NCBI GenBank assembly: GCA_034679985.1
Contig: JAXITR010000005.1
Location: 13,489-77,488 of the forward strand
Source: CAMDTE01 sp034679985
GTDB lineage: Bacteria; Bacteroidota; Bacteroidia; Flavobacteriales; Schleiferiaceae
Direction: 5' to 3'
DNA: 64,000 nt
This document shows, in pieces, positions 8,188 through 17,768 of the stretch. The position numbers and the translations under genes are program-made. Under the pieces are notes generated by a model, which was not told the DNA's origin, made no database searches, and saw nothing but the letters and a program-made list of their open reading frames with translations. How positions within the stretch are numbered: position 1 is the first letter of the stretch; each line of letters opens with the position of its first letter.

Positions 8188-9048
8188 ATGGATTACGTAT
8201 GCTTGGACTTGGAGGTAGCCAACTCCATCGCCTTGGAATTGCTTCAAGCCGATTTGGACGCTCTGCCCGTAGAAACGGTTGATTTTCCCGATGGTGAAGA
8301 GGGGTGCCGCGCTTTGGCCTACATCCCCCTGGATCAATTTCAAGGAGTTACCGCAGAAGACTTTCCCATGGCGTCGTCAGTAGGCGAAGTTCGCTGGACG
8401 GAAACCCGGATGGAGCACCAAAATTGGAATGCCGTGTGGGAGGCCTCGTTTTCGCCCATTTCGGTGGGGAACCAACTGCTCATCCGCGCACCCTTTCACG
8501 AGGCTCCCGCCGCAGGCGCCTACGAGCACGAAATCGTTTTGGAACCCAAGATGGCCTTTGGCACCGGGCACCACGCCACCACCTACCTGATGTGCGAGGC
8601 GCTGTTGGCGATGCCTTTGTTGGGCAAGCGCGTGCTGGACATGGGGTGCGGTACCGCGGTACTGGCGGTTTTGGCAGCTCAACGAGGAGCATCGTTTTCT
8701 GCCGGGATTGACATTGACGAACACGCCGTTCGGAACGCGCGCGAAATTGCCGCGAACAACGCCTTTCCGGAAATGCCCTTGGCCGTAGGGGATGCCGGCG
8801 TTCTGCCGTTGCTGGATTGGACGGCCCCGGGATTTGATGTTTTTATCGCCAACATTCAACGCAATGTGTTGTTGGAAGACCTCGCCACCTACGCGCCCTT
8901 CGTTCGGCCGGGGGGTGTGGTACTTTTGAGTGGGTTTTACGAAGAGGACGTGCCCGTTCTGCGCGAACACGCGGAATCGTTGGGCTTGTTTTTTGAAGGA
9001 ATGGCCTCAAAAGATCGGTGGTGCCGCTTGGATTTGCGCAAACCCTAA
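8188..9048 (+). CDS. prmA: Ribosomal protein L11 methyltransferase
   Basis: SAM-dependent methyltransferase that trimethylates ribosomal protein L11. The 286-residue protein has an N-terminal substrate-recognition domain (about 1-110). The Rossmann methyltransferase domain follows, with MAFGTGHHATT, VLDMGCGTAVLAVLAAQ (SAM motif I), DIDEHAV, and FIANIQRNVLL in place of the usual NPPY-like motif. It is 11 bases after tpiA and 30 before the large secreted protein, within one probable operon. Confidence 0.93.
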   Translation: MDYVCLDLEVANSIALELLQADLDALPVETVDFPDGEEGCRALAYIPLDQFQGVTAEDFPMASSVGEVRWTETRMEHQNWNAVWEASFSPISVGNQLLIRAPFHEAPAAGAYEHEIVLEPKMAFGTGHHATTYLMCEALLAMPLLGKRVLDMGCGTAVLAVLAAQRGASFSAGIDIDEHAVRNAREIAANNAFPEMPLAVGDAGVLPLLDWTAPGFDVFIANIQRNVLLEDLATYAPFVRPGGVVLLSGFYEEDVPVLREHAESLGLFFEGMASKDRWCRLDLRKP

Positions 9049-9078
9049 GTCGTTTTAACCGGTACTCAAGGAAAAAGC

Positions 9079-12000
9079 ATGAAACCAACGTTCGATTCGT
9101 TTCTACCGCGTGCAATCCGTTGGTTTTTGGTTCTTTTGTTACCCGTTGTCGTGGCGACGTCGGCCCGCGCGCAATCGCTTAAAGCGTTTCCAACGGACCC
9201 CAAAGCATTTGAGGAGTCGTTCGCCAAGACTTTTGCCGCTCTGTACGGGAACAAGAAGGCAGCCGATCAAGAATTAATCCCCTTTTGGGCGGCCTGGGAA
9301 AATCAATCCCCTGAAAATCAAGTCAAGTGGATTCAATTGGCCAACGGACTGGTCAAAAAGCGCGCAACCAATTTGGAGCCGTGGATGAACTACACCGAAG
9401 TCTTTCGCGCGTGGTGTGCTTTGGAGGACGAAGGGGTGGACGACGCTTGGCTGGAACACTCCGAGGAATTGCTGAAAAAAGCACCCCTGCGGGAGTACAC
9501 GGATCATTTTCGGCAATGGAAACTGATTTGGTACCGGGGCGAACTGTTCAACGACGGCAATTTGGTGTGGCGTTTGGCGGAAACGCCTATCGCTTTTGGA
9601 GCAGACCCCCTTCCGTATGTGGTTTTGGAGGCCCAACAAGTTCGGGGTCGGTTCAAAACGGATTCCACCGTGGTGGATGCGGTCAACGGCAAGTACTACC
9701 CCACAGCGCACCGCTTGGAGGTTCGCGAGGGAGCATTGGTTTCCTGGACGCGTGCGGGCTTTTCCCCGGATTCGCTCTACGCAGAGTTGGGCCCCTTTGT
9801 TTTGGACGCCAGCAAACCCGGTTGGACCGCAGACACCGCTACTTTGTACAGCAAGATGTACCTGCGTGAGCCCGCATTGGGCAAGTTTGAGGAGCGATTG
9901 AGCGTGCGGAGTGAGGAAGAACGCGCCACTTTTCCCCGCTTTGAGGGATTTGAGGACCGACTGGTGCTGACGGACTTTTTTCCGGGGGTGGACTACACCG
10001 GAGGATTTTCCGTCATGGGACGGAAGTTTTTCGCGTCGGTGCGCCAAGGACGTGCTCAGTTCGTCTTCAAGTACGACCAAAAACCAGCGCTTCGTTTGCG
10101 CGCGCCCCGTTTTTTGATCACGCCCGAAGCCCTATCCTCGGAGCAAAGTGCCGTGTCCTTCTTGTTTGCCAGCGGAGATTCCCTGTACCACCCCAAATCG
10201 GAAATCAGGTTTGACCCGGCAACCCAAGAAGTCCGCATTCGTCGGCCCCAAGTGGGGCTGGCCCTGGTTCCCTTTGTGGATTCCTACCACGGAGTCGATA
10301 TTTATTTGGATAAAATCGACTGGAAAACAGACCAGCCGGCCTACTTTTTAGGAACCCTAAACTTGGGTACGCCCGCGCCGATGGTGGTGGAGAGTCGGCA
10401 GTACTTCCGGGGCGATCGATTCAGTTCGTTGCAAGGATTGGCGGCCAAAAATCCGCTGTATCTGGTGGATAAAATTGCCACCTCCTACAACAACAGTTTG
10501 AGCTTGAAGGACATGGCTCGTGCCTACGGCATGGGCGAGCAGGCCTGCGAAATTTTCATGATGGAGCTGGCCGTCATGGGGTTTGTGCGTTACGATTTGG
10601 AGCGCCAGTGGATTGACGTGCAACCCAAGGTTCGGGAGTACATTTTGAACGACCAAGCCAAGCGCGATTACGACGTCATCCAATTGGTTTCCGAAGTGGC
10701 CACCGGCATGAACGCTCAGGTCAGTTTGCTGACCGGGGACATGGATTTGGTGGGCATTCGGGAATTGGCGGTGTCTGACTCGCAAAAAGTGGCTTTTTAT
10801 CCGGAAAAGCAGCGGATTGTGCTCAAAAAAGGGCTGGATTTTGACTTTGACGGGGTGGTAAAAGCCGGTCGGTTTACTTTTCACGGACGCCAGTTTCGCT
10901 TCACCTACGTGCCCTTTGAGTTGGCCATGGCCACCATCGACTCCATGAAATTTGCCGTCGAATCGTTTGAGGCAGAGTCCGACGGCCGCAAACGTTTGGT
11001 TCAGGTGCGCAACACCCTGCAAAACATCAACGGTCGGCTGCAAATTGACCATCCCCAGAACAAGTCCAGCACCAAGCGCTACACCGAATACCCCATTTTC
11101 ACCAGCGGAAAGCGATCGTACGTGTACTACGACAAACCGTCGACCTACGGCGGGGTGTACAAAAGAGACAAATTCAACGTGGAAATTGCTCCGTTTGTGA
11201 TTGATTCTCTGGACAATACCTCCACGCAAGGCCTCAAGTTTGACGGGGTGTTCACGTCCGCCGGGATTTTTCCGGTCATGAACCAAAAGATTGGCGTGCA
11301 GCGGGATTATTCGTTGGGATTCACCGCACAAACCCCAGCCTCCGGCTGGGGAGCCTACGGCGGCAAAGGCACCGTGGTGGGCGAAATCTCCTTGAGTCTC
11401 AAAGGCCTGGAGTCCAAAGGCGACCTCGTGTACGTCCGCACCCGATCCCAGGCAGATCCCTGGGTGCTCTTCCCGGATTCCACGCGCGGATTGGCCCTGC
11501 AGTCCCAGTTGACCGCCTTGGCCGGTTCCGCCACCACCGGCCATCCGGACATGGTTGGTCAAAAGCTTCAGGTTCAGTGGTATCCCTACGCGGCCACCTG
11601 GAAGGCACGCACCACGCGCGATTCCTTGGCGATTTACGGCAAAGAAAACGGCTGGTTCCGCGGGCAGTTGGTGTACCGTCCAGACAAATTAAGTGCCAAT
11701 GGAGTTTTGGGCCTGCACCGCTCCGAAACCCAATCAGCAGAGATGGCTTTGTTTGCGGGGAGCATCAAATCCAACCGGGCTGATTTCCGGGTGCGCGCCG
11801 CAGACAGCGGCCCGTGGGGCTTTGTGTTGCCCAACGCTTCCGCCAACCTGGACTTGGTGGCGCGCAAGGGCACCTACGTGAGCAATGCGGGTGCCTCCCG
11901 AATGCAGTTCCCCATCAACCAGTACGCGTCCACCATGGACCGGGCGCTTTGGGACATCCCCAAGGAATCCGTAGCCTTGTCCAAAGGCACGGTGGGGGCT

Positions 12001-13572
12001 CAGGCAGAACTGATCTCGCAGCATCCGCAACAAGATTCGCTCCGGTTTAACGCCACCAAGGCCGTTTTCTTTTTGCGTCCCAGCGTGCTGAAAGGGGAGG
12101 GGGTACCGCATGTGGACGTGGCCGACGCCCGTGTTTTCCCGGATTCCAACCGTATTGTGGTGAACGCCCAGGCCTACATGCGTCCGTTGAAAAACGCCAA
12201 GATTACCGCACCACGAACGGAAGCGCACCACCAAATGGAACAGGCCAATTTATTGGTGGAAGGTCGAAACAAATTTGGTGGAACGGCCACCTATCTGTAC
12301 CGGGACGTCAACGATCAAGTGTTGCCCATCGCTTTCAGTCGGGTACAGTCGGACAGTGGAGGCACCACCTACGGGCGAGGAGATTTGAGTAAAATTAAAC
12401 CGTTCCCAATCAGCCCGTATTTTCAGTTTTATGGGGAAGCGAAGATGTTCTCCTCACAAGAACATTTGACTTTTGATGGTTTTACCACTATTACGGCGCA
12501 GTGCCCGTCGGTTTCCTCACAATACTTCCGAACCAAAAGTGTTGTGGATCCGTCAGACATTGTATTGGAATTGCCCAATCGGGATACGGCAAAAGGTCTC
12601 AATCGTGTCTTTAACGGAATCTACTTGGCTCAGGACTCTGCAGCACCTTATGCGGCGTTTATTGGACGAGGAGGGGCGCGGGCATCCGTGGAGTTGATTG
12701 GTGCGTACGGTGTCCTCTACTACGAGCCAGAGTTCAAACACTACGTGGTGACCACACGGCGCCGGATGGAGGATCCTGAAGCATCGGACAATGTACTGAC
12801 ACTAAACACGGAGACTTGTGTGGTGGAAGGCACAGGCCAGTTGCGCTTGGGCGAAAATACCGGATTGTTGGAGATGAAAACCTACGGAAGGATTGCGGCG
12901 GATTTGCGCAAATCCACCATGGAGGCAGACGTTGCCCTCACGCTCCAGTTTCTATTTCAGCCGGATGTGTTGAAAGGGCTGGGGGCAGAGTTGGTTGCTG
13001 AGACCCCCGGCGATTTTCTATCGGACGCGGTAGCAGAACTGTGTAATTTCAGTTTGGATCTGAAGGCACGTCAGGATTATTACCAAGAAGGGATCGCAGG
13101 CAAACTGCCGCGCCCCATGCGTACAACTCTTTTTGTGGACAACGCCCACCTCACTTGGGATGCCGGATTGCGCACATTCCGTTCCGACGGTCCCCTGGTT
13201 TTGGGCGGTGTGGCTGGAACGGCTTTGCATCGAAAGGTTGATGGAATCCTGGAATTGCGCAAAAAGTCGCGCGGCGACGAATTCACGTTGTACGTTAAAA
13301 CCGCCGCAGAATTGGAGCATTTCTTCCTGTACAAGCGAAACATTTTGCAGTTCTACAGCACGCACAAACCGTACATGGACGCCATCTTGGCCACAGAGCC
13401 AAACAAGCGAAGCATCGCACCCAAAGACGGCCAATCGCCCTTCGTGTACAACACCTCAACGCGCGGCAAAATGCGGTTGTTCTTAGAGAATCAGCCCGTT
13501 ACCGTCGATGATTCCGACGAGCCCACCGATCAATCCGGTTCCACACCTCCCGATTCGGGCGACGGAAACTAA
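9079..13572 (+). CDS. Very large secreted protein of unknown function (1497 aa)
   Basis: I do not recognise a named domain. The protein begins with a signal peptide (RWFLVLLLPVVVATSARA, cleavage before QSL at about residue 31), so it is exported to the periplasm or beyond. About 170 helical residues follow, then a long region with alternating hydrophobic residues and many aromatic and Gly/Asp turns, suggesting extended beta structure. No transmembrane helix, lipobox or T9SS C-terminal motif is apparent. The C-terminus is acidic and Ser/Pro-rich (DDSDEPTDQSGS). A helical patch near 465-520 (SLKDMARAYGMGEQACEIFMM) resembles a small wHTH-like or linker module, but this is only an impression. It closes the operon beginning with DUF1599, and proteins of this size and architecture do occur in other Bacteroidota. 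Confidence 0.75.
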   Translation: MKPTFDSFLPRAIRWFLVLLLPVVVATSARAQSLKAFPTDPKAFEESFAKTFAALYGNKKAADQELIPFWAAWENQSPENQVKWIQLANGLVKKRATNLEPWMNYTEVFRAWCALEDEGVDDAWLEHSEELLKKAPLREYTDHFRQWKLIWYRGELFNDGNLVWRLAETPIAFGADPLPYVVLEAQQVRGRFKTDSTVVDAVNGKYYPTAHRLEVREGALVSWTRAGFSPDSLYAELGPFVLDASKPGWTADTATLYSKMYLREPALGKFEERLSVRSEEERATFPRFEGFEDRLVLTDFFPGVDYTGGFSVMGRKFFASVRQGRAQFVFKYDQKPALRLRAPRFLITPEALSSEQSAVSFLFASGDSLYHPKSEIRFDPATQEVRIRRPQVGLALVPFVDSYHGVDIYLDKIDWKTDQPAYFLGTLNLGTPAPMVVESRQYFRGDRFSSLQGLAAKNPLYLVDKIATSYNNSLSLKDMARAYGMGEQACEIFMMELAVMGFVRYDLERQWIDVQPKVREYILNDQAKRDYDVIQLVSEVATGMNAQVSLLTGDMDLVGIRELAVSDSQKVAFYPEKQRIVLKKGLDFDFDGVVKAGRFTFHGRQFRFTYVPFELAMATIDSMKFAVESFEAESDGRKRLVQVRNTLQNINGRLQIDHPQNKSSTKRYTEYPIFTSGKRSYVYYDKPSTYGGVYKRDKFNVEIAPFVIDSLDNTSTQGLKFDGVFTSAGIFPVMNQKIGVQRDYSLGFTAQTPASGWGAYGGKGTVVGEISLSLKGLESKGDLVYVRTRSQADPWVLFPDSTRGLALQSQLTALAGSATTGHPDMVGQKLQVQWYPYAATWKARTTRDSLAIYGKENGWFRGQLVYRPDKLSANGVLGLHRSETQSAEMALFAGSIKSNRADFRVRAADSGPWGFVLPNASANLDLVARKGTYVSNAGASRMQFPINQYASTMDRALWDIPKESVALSKGTVGAQAELISQHPQQDSLRFNATKAVFFLRPSVLKGEGVPHVDVADARVFPDSNRIVVNAQAYMRPLKNAKITAPRTEAHHQMEQANLLVEGRNKFGGTATYLYRDVNDQVLPIAFSRVQSDSGGTTYGRGDLSKIKPFPISPYFQFYGEAKMFSSQEHLTFDGFTTITAQCPSVSSQYFRTKSVVDPSDIVLELPNRDTAKGLNRVFNGIYLAQDSAAPYAAFIGRGGARASVELIGAYGVLYYEPEFKHYVVTTRRRMEDPEASDNVLTLNTETCVVEGTGQLRLGENTGLLEMKTYGRIAADLRKSTMEADVALTLQFLFQPDVLKGLGAELVAETPGDFLSDAVAELCNFSLDLKARQDYYQEGIAGKLPRPMRTTLFVDNAHLTWDAGLRTFRSDGPLVLGGVAGTALHRKVDGILELRKKSRGDEFTLYVKTAAELEHFFLYKRNILQFYSTHKPYMDAILATEPNKRSIAPKDGQSPFVYNTSTRGKMRLFLENQPVTVDDSDEPTDQSGSTPPDSGDGN

Positions 13573-13678
13573 GAGGTCATTGGCACCAGCTTGTGAAACT
13601 CTCTTGAGTGAATGGATGGCGTCGGACAAGAGGCACGTAAGGGATCGGATGGATTCGGTGTTTTTTTTGAATCAATGC

Positions 13679-13708
13679 TTGGAGATTTCTACGCTCTTCG
13701 TATATTTG
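13679..13708 (+). promoter_or_regulatory. Promoter of tRNA-Arg
   Basis: TTGG at 13679-13682, an 18-bp spacer and TATATTTG at 13701-13708 match the Bacteroidota -33/-7 promoter (TTTG, TAnnTTTG). The tRNA begins 17 bases downstream, which fits a short 5' leader. Confidence 0.7.
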
Positions 13709-13725
13709 CACTCCCAATAGGGAAT

Positions 13726-13799
13726 GGCCCTGTAGCTCAACTGAATAGAGCACTTGACTACGGATCAAGAGGTTTTAGGTTTGAATCCTAACAGGGTCA
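13726..13799 (+). tRNA. tRNA-Arg (ACG)
   Basis: A complete cloverleaf can be drawn in 74 bases. The acceptor GGCCCTG pairs with CAGGGTC (one G-T), the D stem is GCTC/GAGC, the anticodon stem CTTGA/TCAAG carries loop CTACGGA (anticodon ACG), and the T stem is TTAGG/CCTAA with TTTGAAT in the loop. The 3' CCA is not encoded. It has its own promoter and terminator. Confidence 0.95.
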
Positions 13800-13810
13800 C
13801 AAAGCGCTGA

Positions 13811-13841
13811 AAAGCCCGCTGCAACGCAGCGGGCTTTTTTT
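13811..13841 (+). terminator. Intrinsic terminator of tRNA-Arg
   Basis: Stem AAGCCCGCTGC / GCAGCGGGCTT with an AAC loop is followed by a run of T. It starts 11 bases after the tRNA. The following ~180 bases up to 14022 hold no gene or signal that I can identify. Confidence 0.9.
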
Positions 13842-14022
13842 GTGCCATAGAGTTTAATCCGAGGTAATTAAGTCTCTCCCCAGATGCATCACTGGGAAAA
13901 CCATTGAAACGCATAGGGCGAAGTTCCACAACGAAAAATACTGTCCCTAAACTGAGGTAAGCCCCACAGAGGATCGTAAAGACTCCACAAGAACTGCAAA
14001 ACGATTGTTGTTCATGGCGGTT

Positions 14023-14066
14023 AAAAAATCGACGAGCAACCCTTGCCTAGGCCCGAGTTGCTCGTC
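14023..14066 (-). terminator. Intrinsic terminator of the DUF5723 gene
   Basis: A perfect 10-bp inverted repeat (GACGAGCAAC at 14031-14040, GTTGCTCGTC at 14057-14066) is followed, on the minus strand, by a run of six T at 14028-14023. It lies 28 bases beyond the stop of the DUF5723 gene. Confidence 0.75.
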
Positions 14067-14094
14067 TCAAAAGAAGGAATTGCGGTTCCTGCCC

Positions 14095-15570
14095 TTATTT
14101 CTTTGATTTTTTCGCTGTTTTTTCTGCTGTTTTTTCAGCCGTTTTCACCGGTTTGTTGGCCATGCGCTCGGATTTTGGCTTGCGTTCAAAGAACACCAAA
14201 TTCAATCCAATGCTCAAGTTTAGACGGTCCATGGTGGTTGGTAGGAGCAGTTGTTGCTCTGCCACTCCGTAGGACGGCAACATGGCAACAGTCGAACTTG
14301 CGATGTACAATTGAAGAGGTGGCAATATGCGCATTTGCAGCGCTGCTGAAAATTGGTTCGACATCGGCTGACTTTCAGACAAAAAGTAGGTGTAGGCGCC
14401 TGAAATCTGCAAACCCTTCATCAAGTTTGCGTGGTATTCGGCAGCGATTGCAGAATAAGACAACGAAGGACGGGCAATTTGGGAATAACGAAGTCCAACG
14501 CTGTGCCATTTGGCTAAATCCCAATAGGCTGCAGCATGAATCGCTTGAAAGGGCTTGACGGTTTGGGTTGTTGGCGATACAAGGTCCATGCTCACCGCCA
14601 GCGAGTCTTGAAACTCTTGTAAGAACGATTCCAAAGGATCAACACCCGTGTCGGCAGCATTCCATTGGAAACCTGATGTGGTGAGTGCGTTGTTTACGGA
14701 TATTTGAAATCCGCGCGAAACACTTGCGCGCGCGCCAAGGCCCACTACAGATCCGGTCAATCTTAATCTTTTCATTGGCCGGTACGTGGCGCCCAGGTCA
14801 AAACTGGAGTAGGATGGAATCAAATTCACCAATTCCCTTATTTCTTCGGAAGAGAGATTGGATAGATAGTTCTCCAGCTCGTCCGCATTTTGGCCCATCG
14901 AACGATCCAAGACACCGTAGTACGCAAGGTTTCCTTGTGCCGCCAAAGACAGTTCGTTTAAGCCATTCGGCAGTGCGGTTGAATTGAAATGCAAATCGTC
15001 AAAACGAACTCCCCCTTCGGCAAGTACAAAGGTTCTGTTGTAGGTTGCCCCAACGCGCCATTTTGGATTCAATTTAACTTGCACCCCAATATTTGTTGAA
15101 AGGCGTTCGGAGATCTCAAAAGCTAAGTCGCTGAAGTTGCCTTGGTAGTTGGGGTCGATGTTGCCGTTTAGGTCGCGCATTCCGTTCAGCGCAAATCGGG
15201 CCAAATCGTTGTCCAATGCAAATCGGGCATCCAAGTGATTTCGGATGCCGCCAAAGAGCAAAACATTCTTGCCCAATTTCGTTCCTACGTTCAGGATTTC
15301 AGCATCCAACTGCAAAGTTATTTGTTCGGTTGGGGTGGTGAAGCCGGTGAAATTACTGTTTACATCGCCCAAATACTGAGACAACGGTCGGGTAAACTGC
15401 AAATTGGTGGTAACGTTGGGCAATCCCAGCCAGAAGGCAGTACGGATTTCAGCACCCGGATTCATTTTTAAGGTATTCGGATTGCCGCGCATTCCAAAAA
15501 GAAGCGATTCTTGAGCGCTGGCAGAGGCCGTCAGAGCAACCGCCACGGAGAAAATAAGGAACTTTTTCAT
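14095..15570 (-). CDS. DUF5723-family outer-membrane protein
   Basis: A 491-residue protein with a clean signal peptide (KKFLIFSVAVALTASASA, then QES). The opening pattern SLLFGMRGNPNTLKMNPG and many amphipathic strands fit the DUF5723/porin-like beta-barrel proteins of Bacteroidota. Function is unknown. The last barrel-like strand (LNLSIGLNLVFF, about 455-466) is followed by a basic, repetitive tail of about 25 residues (KTAEKTAEKTAKKSKK) instead of ending on an aromatic residue. The tail would probably lie in the periplasm. It is 10 bases downstream of the lipoprotein gene and so likely cotranscribed. The pair is more AT-rich by eye than the flanking genes. Confidence 0.75.
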   Translation of the reverse strand: MKKFLIFSVAVALTASASAQESLLFGMRGNPNTLKMNPGAEIRTAFWLGLPNVTTNLQFTRPLSQYLGDVNSNFTGFTTPTEQITLQLDAEILNVGTKLGKNVLLFGGIRNHLDARFALDNDLARFALNGMRDLNGNIDPNYQGNFSDLAFEISERLSTNIGVQVKLNPKWRVGATYNRTFVLAEGGVRFDDLHFNSTALPNGLNELSLAAQGNLAYYGVLDRSMGQNADELENYLSNLSSEEIRELVNLIPSYSSFDLGATYRPMKRLRLTGSVVGLGARASVSRGFQISVNNALTTSGFQWNAADTGVDPLESFLQEFQDSLAVSMDLVSPTTQTVKPFQAIHAAAYWDLAKWHSVGLRYSQIARPSLSYSAIAAEYHANLMKGLQISGAYTYFLSESQPMSNQFSAALQMRILPPLQLYIASSTVAMLPSYGVAEQQLLLPTTMDRLNLSIGLNLVFFERKPKSERMANKPVKTAEKTAEKTAKKSKK

Positions 15571-15580
15571 GGTTGATTGC

Positions 15581-17683
15581 TCAGTTTACGGTGTATTCTA
15601 AATCCACTTCGATGCCCAACAGGATGCGCAGGGCAGAGGTAGTCAACAACTTAACCGGTACTGTGCCGTTGTTGGAAGTTGCCATTACTGCTTGAATTTC
15701 GCAAACAGAACTGCCCAAAACTTTTTCTGCTGCCGCAGCGTCTAAATCCAAGGTAGCCGTGTTTTGAACCGGAGCGGTTACCAGACCGGTTGCGGGATCC
15801 ACCGTGCCGCTTTGCAGCAAGGTTAATGTTTCGTTGTGCGTCAATACTCCGGTTGAATCGAAGAAATTTAACACCAAGGTTACGCCCAAGGGCAAGCTGT
15901 TGACCGAACCCAAATGCAACTTCGCCCCGTTCACCACCACCGGCAAGTCGCCCAAATTCATGTTGGCCAATTCAATGGAGTCTGTAAATCCAATACCGCT
16001 TGCGCGGAAATAGAAGGGCAATTCCAGGAGCAGATCACCAGAAATTCCGCTGGTGCTGGTGACGAAATTGGAGGTCCCATTCGCTACCGTGTCCGCATTG
16101 ATTAGAACGCGCCCACCGTACGAAAACGTTTCCTTTGGAAGCGTTAATAGGTTGACAATGTTGGAATTGTTCTTGTCAATGGTCAGCGTTCCGGACACCG
16201 TTTGTCCCATTTGGGCAACAGTAGGGAAGGGCAAGGTCAACGCCGGTGCGTTCAAAGGCGAGGCTTGGTTGTTCGCGGTATAGGAGGTCATTTCCAACTC
16301 CATCGTCAAGGGTAAGCCAATGCTGTTGTCAATGTTCATCGAAATAGATGGCTCCGCAAAGGAGATGGAACCGCCCAATTTGTTGATGGCATCTACCGCC
16401 AATTGAATGGAGTCCGCAGCTATCTCGACGGTGTCCTGCCCAAAAAATCCTTTGAGGTGACCAAACTGAATCCCGTTCATGGTGAAACTCATGGCCAAGG
16501 AACTGGAGGAGTCCAGTTGAACCAGGTTACCGGACGAGACAATAGAAGCACTGTAGGAAATAGGCAGTTGGTTGTACGGCTGCGCCGGGTTAGACGCCAA
16601 GTTGAATACCGCGTTGCTCAAGGGAATGCTGCCCGTGGTTGTTTGCCCCGGCGGTACCGTAATGGTCTGAGATACCGTTTGGCCGTTGATCGTTGCGCTG
16701 CTGAATTCCAGCAACATTTGCAAGGTTTCTGGAAGTGCGGAGTTGAAACTGTAATCGAACGAACCGGCATTCAGTTTGAGTTCTTTCAATTTAACGCCCT
16801 GCGCGGCACCAAAATCCACCGTCAATGTTTCGTCCACCACCTGCTGCGACTGCACCTGAGCGGTGGCACTCCAAATCTGCAATCCGGTGCCTGAAACGTT
16901 CACTTTAAGAAGGGCGTTGGTGTCAATGGGAACATAGGTGGACGGAATTCCTAATGTTCCAGCACCGGGCGATGAGAAATTCTTCAATTTAAACCGGACA
17001 TTGCCGGGCAAGGTTTTTCCGGCCAAGTTTGCAACAGAAACTGAGGAGTCTTGGCTGGCAAGACTGGTGAAAACAAAAGTCAGCAACTCGGTTCCCTGCA
17101 CGTCGGTGATCGCTAGGGTGGAAGAAATGGGTACGGGATACTTATTGACCAATTTCATGCTCAATTGGCCGCCGGAAAAAGAAGCCGTCGAGAACGTAGT
17201 GATGTTGGCGCCCGCCAAATCTCCTGGATTTTGTACCGGAAGGTTGGGAACGTAGCTGTTGCCTCCGTGAGCAGATTTAATCAAATTGGCCGTGCCGGGT
17301 GGATTCGTTATGTTTCGCACCAACTTTCCAAATCGAACTGAAGATCCAAAAGTGACGTTTGGTATGTTTACCACGCCCATGGAAAAGGACTCATTGGTAG
17401 GGGATTGATTGGGAATTTCCACGATATCGCCAACCTGCAGGTCAAACAAATCCGGTTGGCTGTAAACCAGTCGGTACAATCCGTTGGGATCGGTGCTGAT
17501 CATGGAGGAGTCTGGTTTAAAAACGTCTCCAATGGTCAAATCGGCTTGGCCCAATGGGAAAACAAACCCTGGACGAAGGGTAATGTCCAAGTCGTCTGGG
17601 TTCAGGTATTCGCGCTGGCAAGCTCCGAAGATCAGGCCGACGGCGCCCAGAACCAAAACAGTCCTTTTTTTGGTGTGTAGCAT
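15581..17683 (-). CDS. Large lipoprotein of unknown function (700 aa)
   Basis: I recognise no named family. The N-terminus HTKKRTVLVLGAVGLIFGACQ looks like a lipoprotein signal with the acylated cysteine at about residue 22. The mature part is rich in Ser, Thr, Asn and beta-forming residues and has almost no long helix. Several stretches read like LEA-type immunoglobulin-like modules (KLVNKYPVPISSTLAITDVQG about 205-225, again around 325-345 and 470-485), which is my inference. The ATG at 17683 begins the lipoprotein signal; the open frame above it is not needed. A TACCTTTG box lies about 35 bases upstream. It is cotranscribed with the DUF5723 protein, so the two may cooperate at the outer membrane. 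Confidence 0.7.
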   Translation of the reverse strand: MLHTKKRTVLVLGAVGLIFGACQREYLNPDDLDITLRPGFVFPLGQADLTIGDVFKPDSSMISTDPNGLYRLVYSQPDLFDLQVGDIVEIPNQSPTNESFSMGVVNIPNVTFGSSVRFGKLVRNITNPPGTANLIKSAHGGNSYVPNLPVQNPGDLAGANITTFSTASFSGGQLSMKLVNKYPVPISSTLAITDVQGTELLTFVFTSLASQDSSVSVANLAGKTLPGNVRFKLKNFSSPGAGTLGIPSTYVPIDTNALLKVNVSGTGLQIWSATAQVQSQQVVDETLTVDFGAAQGVKLKELKLNAGSFDYSFNSALPETLQMLLEFSSATINGQTVSQTITVPPGQTTTGSIPLSNAVFNLASNPAQPYNQLPISYSASIVSSGNLVQLDSSSSLAMSFTMNGIQFGHLKGFFGQDTVEIAADSIQLAVDAINKLGGSISFAEPSISMNIDNSIGLPLTMELEMTSYTANNQASPLNAPALTLPFPTVAQMGQTVSGTLTIDKNNSNIVNLLTLPKETFSYGGRVLINADTVANGTSNFVTSTSGISGDLLLELPFYFRASGIGFTDSIELANMNLGDLPVVVNGAKLHLGSVNSLPLGVTLVLNFFDSTGVLTHNETLTLLQSGTVDPATGLVTAPVQNTATLDLDAAAAEKVLGSSVCEIQAVMATSNNGTVPVKLLTTSALRILLGIEVDLEYTVN

Positions 17684-17717
17684 GCCTAAATGAGGTTTAA
17701 TTTTGGTGGTGTGTTGG

Positions 17718-17725
17718 CAAAGGTA
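17718..17725 (-). promoter_or_regulatory. Candidate -7 promoter box for the lipoprotein/DUF5723 operon
   Basis: Minus-strand TACCTTTG 35 bases upstream of the lipoprotein ATG, in the divergent spacer shared with cinA. A clear -33 element is not visible. Confidence 0.5.
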
Positions 17726-17768
17726 CATCAATCCCGTGGCGTCACCGATTACCTAAATGTAAGGAACT

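Noticed and set aside
10357..11562. Long minus-strand open frame inside the 1497-residue secreted protein (401 codons)
   Set aside because: Low-complexity His/Gly-rich translation and antisense to a continuous secreted protein; treated as a shadow.
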